A stretch of DNA of 64,000 nucleotides from Chitiniphilus shinanonensis DSM 23277 (GCF_000374805.1 NZ_KB895338.1:1-64000), one strand, 5' to 3'. Shown: positions 31,325 through 42,764, numbered from the stretch's first letter. Notes: generated by a model from the letters alone, not told the origin. A program made the numbers and translations.

Positions 31325-32482
31325 ATGCCATCCAAGTTCATCGGCATGAACAAGGCGGCCTGGGGCCGCCTTACTCTGTCCGTCCTCGCCATGGCGCTCG
31401 CCGCGTGCGGTGCCACCAGCAACCAGCCCGAGCCTTCGCCGTTGCCGCAGGTCGCCGATCAGGTCGGCGCCCAGGTGGCCTGGCGTAGTGGCGCGGGTGG
31501 CAAGACCGACTTGCGCTTCCTGCCGGCTCAGGCGGGCGATCGTCTGATCGTCGCCGGGGCCCCGTCGTCGCTGCAGGCGCTCGATCTGAACAGTGGCAGC
31601 GTGCGCTGGAAGGTGGATCTGCCGCATCCGGTCGCCGGCGGTGTCGGCGCGGGTGAGGGCACCATCGCGGTCGGGACGCTCAAGGGCGACCTGATGGCGT
31701 ACAACTACGATGGCAAACCGCTGTGGCAGGCGCGCGCCTCCACCGAGATCATCGCGCCGCCGCTGGTGGCCGAGGGCGTGGTCGCGGTACGTACCGCCGA
31801 CGGGCGCATCACCGGGTTCTCCGCAGCCGACGGCTCGCGCAAGTGGCAATACCAGCGCCAGATGCCGGCGCTGATCCTGCGCAATTTCGCGCCCATGGTG
31901 TCCGATCACGGCCTGTTGTTCGCCGGCATGGCCGGTGGTCGCCTGCTGGCCTTGAAGCTGGCCGATGGCGTGGTGGTCTGGGATAGCCCGGTCGCCCAGC
32001 CGCGCGGCGCCACCGAACTGGAGCGCGTGGCCGACGTGGTCGCGCCGCCGGTGCTCAGTGGCAATCTGGTCTGCGCTGTGGCGTACCAGGGCCGGGTGGG
32101 GTGCCTGAACCAGAACAACGGCACGCCGGTGTGGTCGCGCGAAGCATCCAGCTATTCCGGCCTGACGGTCGACGACGACCAGCTGTATCTGGTCGACGAC
32201 CTCGGCAATGTCAGCGCCCTGGATCGCAGCAGCGGTCGCAGCATGTGGCGTCAGGACAAGCTGGCCGCGCGGCGGACCAGCGCCCCCGTGCGCATCGGCG
32301 ACACCGTGGCGGTCGGCGATCTCGCCGGATATGTCCACTTCCTGTCGCGCGAGGACGGCCATTTCGTTGGCCAGGTTTCCACCGACGGCAGCCGCATCGC
32401 GGCAGTGCCTCAGGTGATCGGCAATCGCGTGATCGTGCAGACGCAGGCCGGGAATGTGGTTGCACTGAGCATCAAGCAGTAA
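31325..32482 (+). CDS. bamB: Outer membrane protein assembly factor BamB
   Basis: A lipoprotein of the BAM complex that inserts beta-barrel proteins in the outer membrane. 385 residues with a lipobox LAAC (Cys28) and a PQQ-like eight-bladed propeller (repeated blades such as [47 protein letters not shown]). The ATG at 31325 is used; an internal ATG at 31346 would give a shorter signal peptide with the same lipobox. Confidence 0.96.
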   Translation: MPSKFIGMNKAAWGRLTLSVLAMALAACGATSNQPEPSPLPQVADQVGAQVAWRSGAGGKTDLRFLPAQAGDRLIVAGAPSSLQALDLNSGSVRWKVDLPHPVAGGVGAGEGTIAVGTLKGDLMAYNYDGKPLWQARASTEIIAPPLVAEGVVAVRTADGRITGFSAADGSRKWQYQRQMPALILRNFAPMVSDHGLLFAGMAGGRLLALKLADGVVVWDSPVAQPRGATELERVADVVAPPVLSGNLVCAVAYQGRVGCLNQNNGTPVWSREASSYSGLTVDDDQLYLVDDLGNVSALDRSSGRSMWRQDKLAARRTSAPVRIGDTVAVGDLAGYVHFLSREDGHFVGQVSTDGSRIAAVPQVIGNRVIVQTQAGNVVALSIKQ

Positions 32483-32486
32483 TTCG

Positions 32487-33830
32487 ATGAAACCTACTAT
32501 TGCGCTGGTCGGCCGCCCCAATGTCGGCAAGTCCACTCTGTTCAACCGTCTGACCAAGACGCGCGACGCGCTGGTGGCCGATCAACCCGGCTTGACCCGC
32601 GACCGTCACTACGGCCACGGCAAGGTCGGCGGCAAGCCGTACTTCGTCGTGGATACCGGCGGCTTCGAGCCGGTGGTCGACGAAGGCATCATGATGGAGA
32701 TGGCCCGCCAGACGCTGCAGGCGGTGGACGAGGCCGATGCCATCGTATTCATCGTCGATGGCCGGGTCGGCATCACGCCGCAGGACAAGCTGATCGCCCA
32801 GCGGCTGCGCCAGTCCCAGCGCCCGGTATGGGTGGCGGTCAACAAGGTCGAGGGGATGAACCGTGGCGTGGTCACGGCCGATTTCTACGAACTCGGCCTG
32901 GGCGACCCGGTGGCGATCTCGGCCTCGCACGGCGAGGGGGTTCGCGAGCTGCTGAGCGAAGTCCTGGACGGATTCCAGGTCGACACCGACGAAGGCGAGG
33001 CGGACCACCCCAAGTTCGCGGTGATCGGGCGGCCGAACGTCGGCAAGAGCACGCTGGTCAACGCGGTGCTGGGCGAGGAGCGCGTGATCGCGTTCGACCA
33101 GCCAGGCACCACGCGCGACTCGGTGTATATCGACTTCGAACGCAATAACTCGCACTACACCATCATCGATACCGCCGGCGTGCGTCGCCGCGGCAAGATC
33201 GACGAAGCCATCGAGAAGTTCTCGGTCATCAAGACCATGCAGGCGGTCGAGGATGCCAACGTCGCCGTGCTGGTGCTCGATGCCACGCAGGAAGTGTCCG
33301 ACCAGGATGCCCGGCTTGCCAGCTTTGTACTGGAGACTGGCCGGGCGCTGGTGGTTGCGGTAAACAAATGGGAAGCGGCGTCGGCCGACCAGCGGGATCG
33401 GATCAAACGCGAGATCGCGCGCAAGCTGGCATTCCTCGAATTCGCGCGTTTCCACTACATTTCGGCGTTGGCCGGGCAGGGTGTCGGTGATCTGTTCAAG
33501 TCGATCGACGCAGCCTATGCGGCAGCAATGGTCAAGTTGGCAACGCCAAAGCTGACTCGTGCATTGCAACTTGCTATCGAGCGGCAACAGCCCCCGCTGT
33601 CCGGGCGCATCCGCCCCAAGCTGCGCTACGCCCACCAGGGCGGCACCAATCCACCCGTCATCGTGATCCACGGCAATGCCCTGGAACAAGTGCCCGACTC
33701 GTATTGGCGCTACCTGGAGCACTGCTTCATGAAAACCTTCAAGTTGCAGGGCACGCCTTTACGCGTTCAGTACAAGCGCGGCGCTAATCCCTTCGAAGGG
33801 CAGACGAGCGGGGGCAAGAAGCCCCGGTGA
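32487..33830 (+). CDS. der: Ribosome-associated double GTPase Der (EngA)
   Basis: Needed for assembly of the 50S ribosomal subunit. 447 residues with two tandem GTPase domains, each with a G1 motif GRPNVGKST (about 8-16 and 180-188), G3 DTGGF and DTAGV, and G4 NKVE and NKWE, followed by a KH-like C-terminal domain. It follows bamB by 4 bases, the usual neighbour. Confidence 0.98.
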   Translation: MKPTIALVGRPNVGKSTLFNRLTKTRDALVADQPGLTRDRHYGHGKVGGKPYFVVDTGGFEPVVDEGIMMEMARQTLQAVDEADAIVFIVDGRVGITPQDKLIAQRLRQSQRPVWVAVNKVEGMNRGVVTADFYELGLGDPVAISASHGEGVRELLSEVLDGFQVDTDEGEADHPKFAVIGRPNVGKSTLVNAVLGEERVIAFDQPGTTRDSVYIDFERNNSHYTIIDTAGVRRRGKIDEAIEKFSVIKTMQAVEDANVAVLVLDATQEVSDQDARLASFVLETGRALVVAVNKWEAASADQRDRIKREIARKLAFLEFARFHYISALAGQGVGDLFKSIDAAYAAAMVKLATPKLTRALQLAIERQQPPLSGRIRPKLRYAHQGGTNPPVIVIHGNALEQVPDSYWRYLEHCFMKTFKLQGTPLRVQYKRGANPFEGQTSGGKKPR

Positions 33831-33845
33831 TGTGAATCATGACGA

Positions 33846-33874
33846 TTGGCGTATGCTGCGGGTTATACTATAAG
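33846..33874 (+). promoter_or_regulatory. hfq promoter
   Basis: TTGGCG (33846-33851), a 17-base spacer and TATAAG (33869-33874) form a good sigma70 promoter about 67 bases before hfq, so hfq-hflX can be expressed apart from der. Confidence 0.6.
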
Positions 33875-33940
33875 TGTAAGATGTCATTTAAGACGCGATA
33901 AGACAGATTTCCAACATAACAACGCATCGGAGAACAACTA

Positions 33941-34195
33941 ATGAGCGCCAAGGGGCAAATGCTGCAAGACCCGTTCCTGAATATCCTTCGCAAGGAACAC
34001 GTCCCCGTCTACATCTACCTTGTGAATGGCATCAAGCTGCAAGGTCAGATCGAATCCTTCGACCAGTATGTGGTCCTGTTGCGCAACAACGTGACCCAGA
34101 TGGTCTACAAACATGCCATCTCCACCGTGGTGCCTTCGCGCCCCGTGTCGATCCCGCACGAGCAGCCGCCGACAGCTCCTGCATCCGAAGCGTGA
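33941..34195 (+). CDS. hfq: RNA chaperone Hfq
   Basis: A hexameric Sm-like protein that pairs small RNAs with mRNAs. The 84 residues hold the Sm1 motif ([20 protein letters not shown]) and the Sm2 motif (YKHAIST). The start [14 protein letters not shown] is universal, with GGAGAA upstream. It has its own promoter and a downstream terminator before hflX. Confidence 0.99.
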   Translation: MSAKGQMLQDPFLNILRKEHVPVYIYLVNGIKLQGQIESFDQYVVLLRNNVTQMVYKHAISTVVPSRPVSIPHEQPPTAPASEA

Positions 34196-34214
34196 TTGCC
34201 GGTGCACGCACCCG

Positions 34215-34253
34215 AACCCCGGAAGAGGTAGACTTCCGGGGTTTTATCTTTTT
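34215..34253 (+). terminator. Terminator after hfq
   Basis: AACCCCGGAAG (34215-34225) pairs with CTTCCGGGGTT (34233-34243), followed by TTATCTTTTT. Partial read-through into hflX is expected because hflX has no obvious promoter. Confidence 0.88.
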
Positions 34254-34278
34254 GCCTCGCAGTTGAATCCCGTACCGA

Positions 34279-35391
34279 ATGTTTGAACGTCACCAAGGCG
34301 GAGATACCGCCGTCCTCGTCTGCCTCGATTTCGGCGAAGCCGATTATCGCGATGGTCTGGAGGAATTCGTGCAACTGGTCGAATCGGCCGGCGTGCGCCC
34401 ATTGACCGTGATCGAGGGCAAACGCTCCCGGCCCGATCCGGCGTACTTCGCCGGCACCGGCAAGGTGGAGGAGATCGCCGCCGCGGTGCGCGGGCACGAC
34501 GCGCCGCTGGTGATCTTCAATCACCAGTTGTCGCCGGCGCAGGAGCGCAACCTGGAAAAGGCCATGTCCTGCCGGGTGATCGACCGCACCACACTGATCC
34601 TCGATATCTTCGCCCAGCGGGCCCGCACCGCCGAAGGCAAGCTGCAGGTGGAGCTTGCCCAGCTTGCCCACATCCAGACACGCCTGGTGCGCGGCTGGAC
34701 CCACCTGGAGCGGCAGAAGGGGGGTATCGGCCTGCGCGGCCCCGGCGAAACCCAGCTGGAAACCGACCGGCGCCTGATCGGCATCCGGGTCAAGCGACTG
34801 AAGGATCAGCTCGCCACCGTGCAGCGCCAGCGCGCCACGCAACGGCGGGCTCGCGAGCGCAGCAACCAGTTCACCGTGTCCATCGTCGGCTATACCAACG
34901 CGGGCAAGTCCACGCTGTTCAACGCGTTGACCAAGGCCAAGATCTACGCGGCCGACCAGTTGTTCGCCACCCTCGACACCACCTCGCGCAAGCTGTTCCT
35001 CGATGCCGAACACTCGGTGGTGATCTCGGATACCGTGGGGTTCATCCGTCAGTTGCCGCACACCCTGGTCGCCGCTTTCCGCGCGACGCTGGAAGAAACC
35101 ATCCATGCTGATCTATTGCTGCATGTGGTGGACATCAATCATCCGATGCGCGACATGCAGGTCAGCGAGGTCAACAAGGTATTGACCGAGATCGGAGCGG
35201 AACGCATTCCGCAGTTGATGGTCTGGAACAAGATCGACCTGAAGCCGCTGCCCGCGGGCGTTGAGCGCGACGAATATGATAGGATTCGCGCCGTGCGCGT
35301 GAGTGCAATGCAAGGGGAAGGCTTGGATCTGCTGCGCAGCGCCGTGGTCGAGGCAATGAGCCATAAAACCGAGGAAAACACGACTCCATGA
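34279..35391 (+). CDS. hflX: GTPase HflX
   Basis: A ribosome-splitting GTPase that rescues stalled ribosomes. 370 residues: the N-terminal HflX domain (RPDPAYFAGTGKVEEIAA), a helical linker (RGPGETQLETDRRL), then a GTPase domain with G1 GYTNAGKST and G3 DTVGF. The stop overlaps the hflK start (ATGA). Confidence 0.97.
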   Translation: MFERHQGGDTAVLVCLDFGEADYRDGLEEFVQLVESAGVRPLTVIEGKRSRPDPAYFAGTGKVEEIAAAVRGHDAPLVIFNHQLSPAQERNLEKAMSCRVIDRTTLILDIFAQRARTAEGKLQVELAQLAHIQTRLVRGWTHLERQKGGIGLRGPGETQLETDRRLIGIRVKRLKDQLATVQRQRATQRRARERSNQFTVSIVGYTNAGKSTLFNALTKAKIYAADQLFATLDTTSRKLFLDAEHSVVISDTVGFIRQLPHTLVAAFRATLEETIHADLLLHVVDINHPMRDMQVSEVNKVLTEIGAERIPQLMVWNKIDLKPLPAGVERDEYDRIRAVRVSAMQGEGLDLLRSAVVEAMSHKTEENTTP

Positions 35392-36542
35392 GCCAGAACG
35401 ACCCGCAATGGGGCGGTCGTCGCAACGACGGCCCTCCCGACCTGGATGAGATCATCCGCCGCTTTACCCAGAAGATTTCCCGCTTTTTCGGTGGCGGTCG
35501 CACGCCATCCTCCGGCCGCTCCGGTTCCGGCAGCACCGGCCTCTTCGCCGTGATCGGCGTGTTGCTGGTGCTGTGGGGGCTATCCGGCTTCTACGTGGTC
35601 GACGAGCGCGAGAATGCTGTCGTGCTGCGCTTCGGCCGCTACGTGAACACCGTCGAGAATTCCGGTCTGCACTGGCACCTGCCGTGGCCCATCGAGCGCC
35701 GCGAAATCGTCAACATGACCGAAATCCGCAGCCTGGAAGTGGGCACCGCGGCCGCGGGCGGTTCCGCTGACGAATCCATCATGCTCACCGGCGATCAGAA
35801 CCTGATCGAGGTGCAGCTCGAAGTGCAATACACCCTCAATTCCGCCAAGGACTACGTCTTCAACAATCGTGTGGCCGATCCCAATGGGCGCGACCTGATC
35901 GTGAAGCCGGCCGCCGAAACCGCCATCCGCGAGGTGGTGGGGCGCAGCAAGGTCGACTACGTGCTGAACGAAGGTCGCGGCCAGATCGCCGAGGAGACCA
36001 AGAAGCAGATGCAGGAACTGCTGGATCGCTACGGCGCCGGCGTGTCGATCGCCCGGGTGAACATCTCCGACGTGCAGCCGCCCGAACAGGTGCAGCAGTC
36101 GTTCGCCGACGCGGTCAAGGCGCGGCAGGATCGCCAGCGTCTGATCAACGAAGGCAAGGCCTACGCCAACGATGTGATTCCCAAGGCCCAGGGTGCCGCC
36201 GCGCGCCTGTTGGAAGAAGCGCAGGGTTACAAACAGCGCGTCGTCGCACAGGCCGAGGGTGATTCCGCGCGCTTCAAGGCCGTGGCCACCGAGTATTCCA
36301 AGGCGCCGCAGGTCACCCGCGACCGCATGTACCTCGACACCATGCAGCAGATCTTCCAGAACACCACCAAGGTACTGGTCGACCAGAAGGCGGGCAGCCT
36401 GCTTTACCTGCCGCTCGACAAGCTGATCCAGCAGACCGGTGCCGACGCGCCGGCCGCTCCGGCACCGGCCGCGGCACCCGCGCCGGCTCCCCAGAACCCC
36501 GATTCCGCCTCGCAAGATCGCGGCGCTCGTTACGGCCGATAA
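35388..36542 (+). CDS. hflK: HflK, FtsH-regulating membrane protein
   Basis: HflK and HflC form a large ring around the membrane protease FtsH and modulate its activity. 384 residues: a Gly-rich cytoplasmic start, one membrane helix (about 47-65), an SPFH/band 7 domain (VVDERENAVVLRFGRYVNTV) and a long helical part, with an Ala/Pro-rich tail. It starts in the ATGA overlap with hflX; hflC follows after 12 bases. Confidence 0.97.
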   Translation: MSQNDPQWGGRRNDGPPDLDEIIRRFTQKISRFFGGGRTPSSGRSGSGSTGLFAVIGVLLVLWGLSGFYVVDERENAVVLRFGRYVNTVENSGLHWHLPWPIERREIVNMTEIRSLEVGTAAAGGSADESIMLTGDQNLIEVQLEVQYTLNSAKDYVFNNRVADPNGRDLIVKPAAETAIREVVGRSKVDYVLNEGRGQIAEETKKQMQELLDRYGAGVSIARVNISDVQPPEQVQQSFADAVKARQDRQRLINEGKAYANDVIPKAQGAAARLLEEAQGYKQRVVAQAEGDSARFKAVATEYSKAPQVTRDRMYLDTMQQIFQNTTKVLVDQKAGSLLYLPLDKLIQQTGADAPAAPAPAAAPAPAPQNPDSASQDRGARYGR

Positions 36543-36554
36543 GGAGGCGACAAG

Positions 36555-37430
36555 ATGAATCGTATTCTGCCGACGCTCGCCGTCATCCTGGCCGTGCTGT
36601 TCGTGCTGAGCCTGTCGTTCTTCACCGTCGACCAGCGCCAGTTCGCCGTGGTGTTCCAGTTCTCCGAGGCACGCCGCGTGATCTCGGAGCCGGGCTTCCA
36701 CTTCAAGATCCCGCTGTTGCAGGAAGTACGCTATTTCGACAAGCGCATCCAGACCATCGACGAGAACATCCCCGCGCGCATTCAGACCATCGAGAAGATG
36801 AACGTGCGTGCCGACAGCTACATCAAGTGGCGCATCGTCGACGTCGAGCGCTACTACAAGGCCGTGGGCACCGACCAGCGCAAGGCGGTGGATCGCCTGC
36901 GCAATACCGTCAACAACATGCTGCGCGACGAATTCGGCAAGCGCACCGTGCAGGACGTGATCTCGGGCAAGCGTGACGAGGTGATGGATCTGGTGCAGAA
37001 GGTGGCCGACGCCGACGCCTCGCGCATCGGGGTGCGGGTGATCGACGTGCGCATCAAGCGCGTCGAGCTGGAAGACAGCACGCTGACCTCCGTCTACGAG
37101 CGCATGCAGTCCGAACGCAAGGCCGTGGCCAGCCAGCTGCGCGCCGAGGGTTCGGCCGAGGCCGAGAAGATCAAGGCCGATGCCGACCGCCAGCGCGAAG
37201 TCACCCTGGCCGACGCCTACAACAAGGCCCAGCAGCTCAAGGGTGAGGGCGACGGCCGCGCCGCCGCGATCTACGGCGAAACCTACGGCCAGTACCCCGA
37301 GTTCTACGCGTTCTACAAGAGCCTGGACGCGTATAAGGAAAGCTTCCGCAAGAAGGGCGACCTGCTGGTGGTCGATCCCAGCGCGGACTTCTTCAAGTAC
37401 ATGAAGAACCCGCGGGCGGGCGGCAAATGA
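36555..37430 (+). CDS. hflC: HflC, FtsH-regulating membrane protein
   Basis: The partner of HflK. 291 residues: an N-terminal membrane helix (ILPTLAVILAVLFVLSLSFF), the SPFH domain (QRQFAVVFQFSEARRVISEPGFHF) and a helical coiled region with AEGSAEAEKIKADADRQREV. A strong AGGAGG precedes the ATG. The stop overlaps the next gene (ATGA). Confidence 0.97.
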   Translation: MNRILPTLAVILAVLFVLSLSFFTVDQRQFAVVFQFSEARRVISEPGFHFKIPLLQEVRYFDKRIQTIDENIPARIQTIEKMNVRADSYIKWRIVDVERYYKAVGTDQRKAVDRLRNTVNNMLRDEFGKRTVQDVISGKRDEVMDLVQKVADADASRIGVRVIDVRIKRVELEDSTLTSVYERMQSERKAVASQLRAEGSAEAEKIKADADRQREVTLADAYNKAQQLKGEGDGRAAAIYGETYGQYPEFYAFYKSLDAYKESFRKKGDLLVVDPSADFFKYMKNPRAGGK

Positions 37431-37612
37431 TCGGCAGTATCGGACTGGCGCTGGCACTGGTCATGGTGTTCGAGGGCATCCTGCCCTTCGCCGTGCCGCA
37501 ATTGTGGAAGCGCAGCATGCAGCAGCTCGCGTCGCTGGACGACGGCAAGGTGCGCCTGTTCGGTTTTCTGTCCCTGATGGCTGGCCTGCTGCTCGCGCTC
37601 GCCGTACACTAA
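37427..37612 (+). CDS. DUF2065 small membrane protein
   Basis: 61 residues, two membrane helices (about 2-20 and 43-60) with F-E-G-I-L-P-F-A-V-P between them, the DUF2065 pattern. It overlaps hflC by ATGA and is a regular neighbour of hflKC in betaproteobacteria; its function is unknown, but this coupling suggests a role with the HflKC/FtsH complex. Confidence 0.92.
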   Translation: MIGSIGLALALVMVFEGILPFAVPQLWKRSMQQLASLDDGKVRLFGFLSLMAGLLLALAVH

Positions 37613-37633
37613 CCACCTTTACCGACCCAAGGC

Positions 37634-37669
37634 GCCCGCCGGTGCGTTTGCACCGTCGGGCCTTTGTTT
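37634..37669 (+). terminator. Terminator after the hflX-hflK-hflC group
   Basis: GCCCGCCGGTGC (37634-37645) pairs with GCACCGTCGGGC (37650-37661) with one mismatch, followed by CTTTGTTTG. Confidence 0.75.
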
Positions 37670-37680
37670 GAAAAGCACCC

Positions 37681-38826
37681 ATGCGTAACTGGATCCTGCC
37701 GGAGAATATTTCCGACGTTCTGCCTCGCGAAGCACGCCAGATCGAGGCGATGCGGCGCGGCATCCTCGACCTGTTCGGCCGCTATGGCTACGAACTGGTG
37801 ATGCCCCCGCTGGTCGAGTACGTCGAATCGCTGTTCGTCAACGACGACCCCGCCCTCGACCTCAAGACCTTCAAGCTGGTGGACGAACTCACCGGCCGCC
37901 AGATGGGCCTGCGCGCCGACATCACGCCGCAGGTGGCGCGCATCGACGCCCATATCCTCAACCGCCAGGGCGTCACCCGCCTGTGCTACACCGGCTCGGT
38001 GGTCAACACCCGCCCCGACGGCATCCTCTCCACCCGCGAGCCTCGCCAGATCGGTGCCGAACTGTACGGTTGCGCCGACATCGCCGCCGATGTCGAGGTG
38101 ATCGAGCTGATGTTCGAGAGCCTGGCACTGGCCGGGCTGGGCCAGGTGCGGCTGGATATCGGCCACATCGGCCTGTTCCACGCACTGGCCGACGCCGCCG
38201 GCCTGAACGGCGAGGCGCGCGACGAAGTGTTCCTGGCGTTGCAGCAGAAGGATCTGCCCACGCTGCGCAGCGCCACCGCCCGGCTCGACCCGGCCATCGC
38301 CCAGGGGCTGACCGCCTTGCCCACGCTGTACGGCAACGTCGACGTCATCGGCCGTGCCCGCGCCAGTCTGCCTGCGCTGCCGGCCGTGGTCGCGGCGCTC
38401 GATGCGCTGGCGCAACTGGGCGACGCCCTGGCCGCACGCGGCATCGCCATCCGTTTCGACCTGGCCGAAGTGCGCAGCAGCGACTACCACACCGGCCTCG
38501 TCTTCGCCGCCTACGCCCCCGGCTTTGCCAACGCGGTGGCACGTGGCGGTCGCTACGACAGCGTCGGCGAGAAGTTCGGCCGTTCGCGCCCGGCCACCGG
38601 CTTCAGCCTGGACCTGCGCGAGATGACACGCCTGCCGTTCCCTGCGGCCAAGCCGGCCATCCTGGCGCCGGCCGGCGAAGCGCCGGGCCTGCTGGCCGCG
38701 ATCCGCGCACTGCGCGCCGCGGGCGAGACCGTGGTGGTCGACCTGGGCGTTGATCCGGCCGAGGCCGGTTGCGACCGGCGGCTGGTGGGCGGGCAGGGCG
38801 ACTGGCGGGTGGAAGCGCTGGCCTGA
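37681..38826 (+). CDS. hisZ: ATP phosphoribosyltransferase regulatory subunit HisZ
   Basis: HisZ is a histidyl-tRNA synthetase paralog without charging activity that activates the short form of HisG, the first enzyme of histidine synthesis. 381 residues; class II fold with YGYELVMPPLVEYVESL and RQMGLRADITPQVARIDAH. Its presence implies a short HisG elsewhere. It lies between the hflKC group and purA as in relatives. Confidence 0.95.
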   Translation: MRNWILPENISDVLPREARQIEAMRRGILDLFGRYGYELVMPPLVEYVESLFVNDDPALDLKTFKLVDELTGRQMGLRADITPQVARIDAHILNRQGVTRLCYTGSVVNTRPDGILSTREPRQIGAELYGCADIAADVEVIELMFESLALAGLGQVRLDIGHIGLFHALADAAGLNGEARDEVFLALQQKDLPTLRSATARLDPAIAQGLTALPTLYGNVDVIGRARASLPALPAVVAALDALAQLGDALAARGIAIRFDLAEVRSSDYHTGLVFAAYAPGFANAVARGGRYDSVGEKFGRSRPATGFSLDLREMTRLPFPAAKPAILAPAGEAPGLLAAIRALRAAGETVVVDLGVDPAEAGCDRRLVGGQGDWRVEALA

Positions 38827-38900
38827 TACGAATCCGGTAATCTGTGCATCGCCGGCCGCACTCCGCCGCGAGGGGATGGCACGGATGCCAAACGATATGA

Positions 38901-40250
<1,350 letters not shown>

Positions 40251-40292
40251 GCGCCACTGACGCAGGCGCTCTAAGCTTCGCCGCGTCCGTCA

Positions 40293-40318
40293 AAGCCCCG
40301 CGTCCAGCGGGGCTTTTC
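40293..40318 (+). terminator. purA terminator
   Basis: AAGCCCCGC (40293-40301) and GCGGGGCTT (40307-40315) form a perfect stem followed by TTCGTTTT. Confidence 0.9.
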
Positions 40319-40409
40319 GTTTTGGGGATGTCGTTTTTCCCGCCATCGCCCACACTGAGAGCCGCTAAGGTTCGAGATCATCGCGAACCGCCATATCGAG
40401 GAGCCGAAC

Positions 40410-41270
40410 ATGCGCTGGGACAAAATGCGTGAAAGCCGCAACGTCGAGGACCGCCGGGGCATGGGTGGCGGCGGTGGGGTGAAGCTGGGGCTGGGCGGCA
40501 TCGCCGTCGTGGTGGTGGTCGGGTTGCTGATGGGCAAGAACCCGGCGGAGATCCTCGGCATGCTCAGCCAGGTGCAGCAGACCGCGCCGGCCACCGCTAC
40601 CCAGCAGGCGGCGCCGGCCGCCGACGACCAAGGCCGCCAGTTCGTCGCGCGCGTGCTGGGCGATACCGAAGACACCTGGACCACCCTGTTCGCCGAGAAC
40701 GGCGGGCAATACCAGCAGCCCAGGCTGGTGCTGTTCCGTGGCGCGGTGAACAGCGCCTGCGGTCAGGCCAGCTCGGCGGTCGGCCCGTTCTATTGCCCGG
40801 GCGACCGTCAGGTCTACCTGGACCTGGGATTCTTCGACGAACTCAACCAGCGCTATCGGGCCGGCGGCGATTTCGCCGCCGCCTACGTGATCGCCCACGA
40901 AGTCGGCCACCACGTGCAGAACCTGCTCGGCGTATCGGACAAGGTCCACGCCGCGCGGCAGCGGCTGGGCGAGGCCGGTGGCAACGCGCTGTCGGTCAAG
41001 CAGGAGTTGCAGGCCGACTGCCTGGCCGGTGTATGGGGGCATTACGCCCAGCAGCGCGGTCTGCTGGAGCAGGGCGATCTGGAAGAGGCGCTGACCGCGG
41101 CGCACGCCATCGGCGACGACACCCTGCAACGCAACGCCGGCCGCCAGGTGGTGCCCGATTCCTTTACCCACGGCACCTCGGAGCAACGGATGACCTGGTT
41201 CCGTCGTGGCTTCGACAGCGGACGCATCCAGAGCTGCGACACCTTCGCCGGGACCGCGCAGCGCGGCTGA
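40410..41270 (+). CDS. YpfJ-family neutral zinc metallopeptidase-like protein
   Basis: 286 residues: a short start rich in Arg and Gly, one membrane helix (about 29-44), then a domain with a zincin motif HEVGHH (163-168) preceded by SACGQASSAVGPFYCPGDRQVYLDLGFF. The family (YpfJ) is widespread and uncharacterised in detail; the metal ligands suggest a membrane-anchored periplasmic protease. It stands alone after purA. Confidence 0.9.
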   Translation: MRWDKMRESRNVEDRRGMGGGGGVKLGLGGIAVVVVVGLLMGKNPAEILGMLSQVQQTAPATATQQAAPAADDQGRQFVARVLGDTEDTWTTLFAENGGQYQQPRLVLFRGAVNSACGQASSAVGPFYCPGDRQVYLDLGFFDELNQRYRAGGDFAAAYVIAHEVGHHVQNLLGVSDKVHAARQRLGEAGGNALSVKQELQADCLAGVWGHYAQQRGLLEQGDLEEALTAAHAIGDDTLQRNAGRQVVPDSFTHGTSEQRMTWFRRGFDSGRIQSCDTFAGTAQRG

Positions 41271-41277
41271 CAGGCGC

Positions 41278-41805
41278 TCAGGCCGGGCTTTCCACCACCT
41301 CGTAGCGCGGCCCGCGCGGTGTCGGCGTGCTGCGGTAGAGCCGTGGCGGCCCAGCCTGCCAGGTCAGCGGCGCCAGCGTTTCCGTCACCGGCCGCGCATC
41401 GCGCAGCAACGTGACATGCGGCTTGAAGCGCTTGGCGTCGAAGGCGAAGCCAGCGGCGCGCAGCGCGGCCCACAATTCGTCCTTCAAAGCCAGCAGCGCC
41501 GGTGGCGCCTCGCCGCCCGCCCAGACGATGCAGCCCTTGGGGCTGCCGGTCTTGAAGCTGCCGACGCGATCGATGCAAAAGACGAAGTCGTGACGGGGCA
41601 GGTGGGCCAGCAGCTCCAGCAGTTCGCCGATCCGCGCCGTCGGCGTGTCGCCGAGGAACGCCAGCGTCAGGTGCAGATTGCCGGCCGGCACGATGCGGCC
41701 ACCGGCCTGCGCATGCAGTCGATCGCGCAGGCCGCACAAGGCATCACGCAACGCCTGCGGGAGCGCCAGCGCGACGAACAGGCGCTGCTGCTCAGGCCCA
41801 GTCAT
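41278..41805 (-). CDS. thpR: RNA 2',3'-cyclic phosphodiesterase ThpR
   Basis: A 175-residue 2H phosphoesterase once called 2'-5' RNA ligase; it opens 2',3'-cyclic phosphates. Both H-x-T-x motifs are present: HLTLAFLG at 45-52 and HVTLLRD at 130-136. It overlaps the Nudix gene by 14 bases on the same strand and is convergent with the metallopeptidase gene. Confidence 0.92.
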   Translation of the reverse strand: MTGPEQQRLFVALALPQALRDALCGLRDRLHAQAGGRIVPAGNLHLTLAFLGDTPTARIGELLELLAHLPRHDFVFCIDRVGSFKTGSPKGCIVWAGGEAPPALLALKDELWAALRAAGFAFDAKRFKPHVTLLRDARPVTETLAPLTWQAGPPRLYRSTPTPRGPRYEVVESPA

Positions 41806-42616
41806 GATCGATCAGGAACTGGGCCGTCACCGTGCCGGCGTCCCAGGTGAATTCCGGCAGCCGCGCCAGCACCGTCGACACGTCCAGGCGCTGGAAGCCC
41901 GCCACCTCGCCATCCACGTTATGCGGCACGAAATCGTCTGGCAGTGCCAGGTCGTAGCAGTACAGGATCTCGTCGTGGGTGCCGTCCGGCTCGTTGCGGG
42001 TGGCGCGGATGCTGCCGCGCGGCGTCGCCTGCATGGCCAGCGTCGCCGGCACGCCGGCTTCCTCCCATAGTTCGCGTACCACGCAGTCGCGCTCGCTCTC
42101 GCCGTGCGGCAGGCCGCCGGCCGCCAGATTGTCCAGCCGGCCGGGATCGACGCTCTTGTCGGCGGCGCGGCGGCCCACCCACAGCGTCCGCTCCGGCGCG
42201 TAGCCGTTGATGTGCACCGCGCGGCTGACCAGCCCCAGTCGGCGGAACGCCGCGCGTTCCAGCGCGAACAGCGGCTGGCTCAGGTCCGGCGTGCCGTCGG
42301 GCAGCGGCGCGAACACGGTATAGCGCTCGTTGCGCCAGCCACGAACCAGCGCGTTCTCGCGCATGGCGAGCGCCGCCCGGCCGAGCATGGCGCCGGCCTC
42401 GTCGGGTGTTTCCGCCAGCAGTTGCACCCCGAAGTCGCCCAACTGGCGGAACGCCGCGTCGAAGCGGGTGAGAAAGCGCAGGGTGGGCGCCTCCAGCCAG
42501 CCCATCGGCATGCCCAGCAGCCACAGCCGCGTCAGCCCGGTGGGATCGAAGCGTGGATGGCTGGCGAGATAGCCGCGCGGGGTGAGGCGCGCGCCGGAGT
42601 CGGTCGAGTGGGCCAT
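41792..42616 (-). CDS. DUF4743-Nudix hydrolase
   Basis: 274 residues: an N-terminal DUF4743 domain (about 30-120) and a Nudix domain with the full box GX5EX7REUXEEXGU (G-G-L-P-H-G-E … R-E-L-W-E-E-A-G-V) near 170-192. The same pair of domains occurs in plant and yeast proteins related to the N-terminal part of thiamine pyrophosphokinase Tnr3, some of which hydrolyse damaged (oxo/oxy) thiamine diphosphate; that role here is an inference. The ATG at 42616 is chosen over a TTG three codons upstream; neither has a good ribosome binding site. Translationally linked to thpR. Confidence 0.9.
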   Translation of the reverse strand: MAHSTDSGARLTPRGYLASHPRFDPTGLTRLWLLGMPMGWLEAPTLRFLTRFDAAFRQLGDFGVQLLAETPDEAGAMLGRAALAMRENALVRGWRNERYTVFAPLPDGTPDLSQPLFALERAAFRRLGLVSRAVHINGYAPERTLWVGRRAADKSVDPGRLDNLAAGGLPHGESERDCVVRELWEEAGVPATLAMQATPRGSIRATRNEPDGTHDEILYCYDLALPDDFVPHNVDGEVAGFQRLDVSTVLARLPEFTWDAGTVTAQFLIDHDWA

Positions 42617-42764
42617 GCCGATCAACGAAGGTTGGATGGCTCGATTCTACTCGCCCAGCCCGCGCCGCGTGCCGCACAACGTGCCGGGGGGAAGCCCCCA
42701 TCCTTGCCGCGGGCATGGAGCTGCTAGAATCGCGCTTTTTCCGCAAGACCACCCTGGAGCACAC

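Noticed and set aside
37681-38826. hisZ as a second hisS
   Set aside because: It is shorter, lacks the histidine-specific active-site block and the C-terminal anticodon-binding domain; hisS itself is at 29386.
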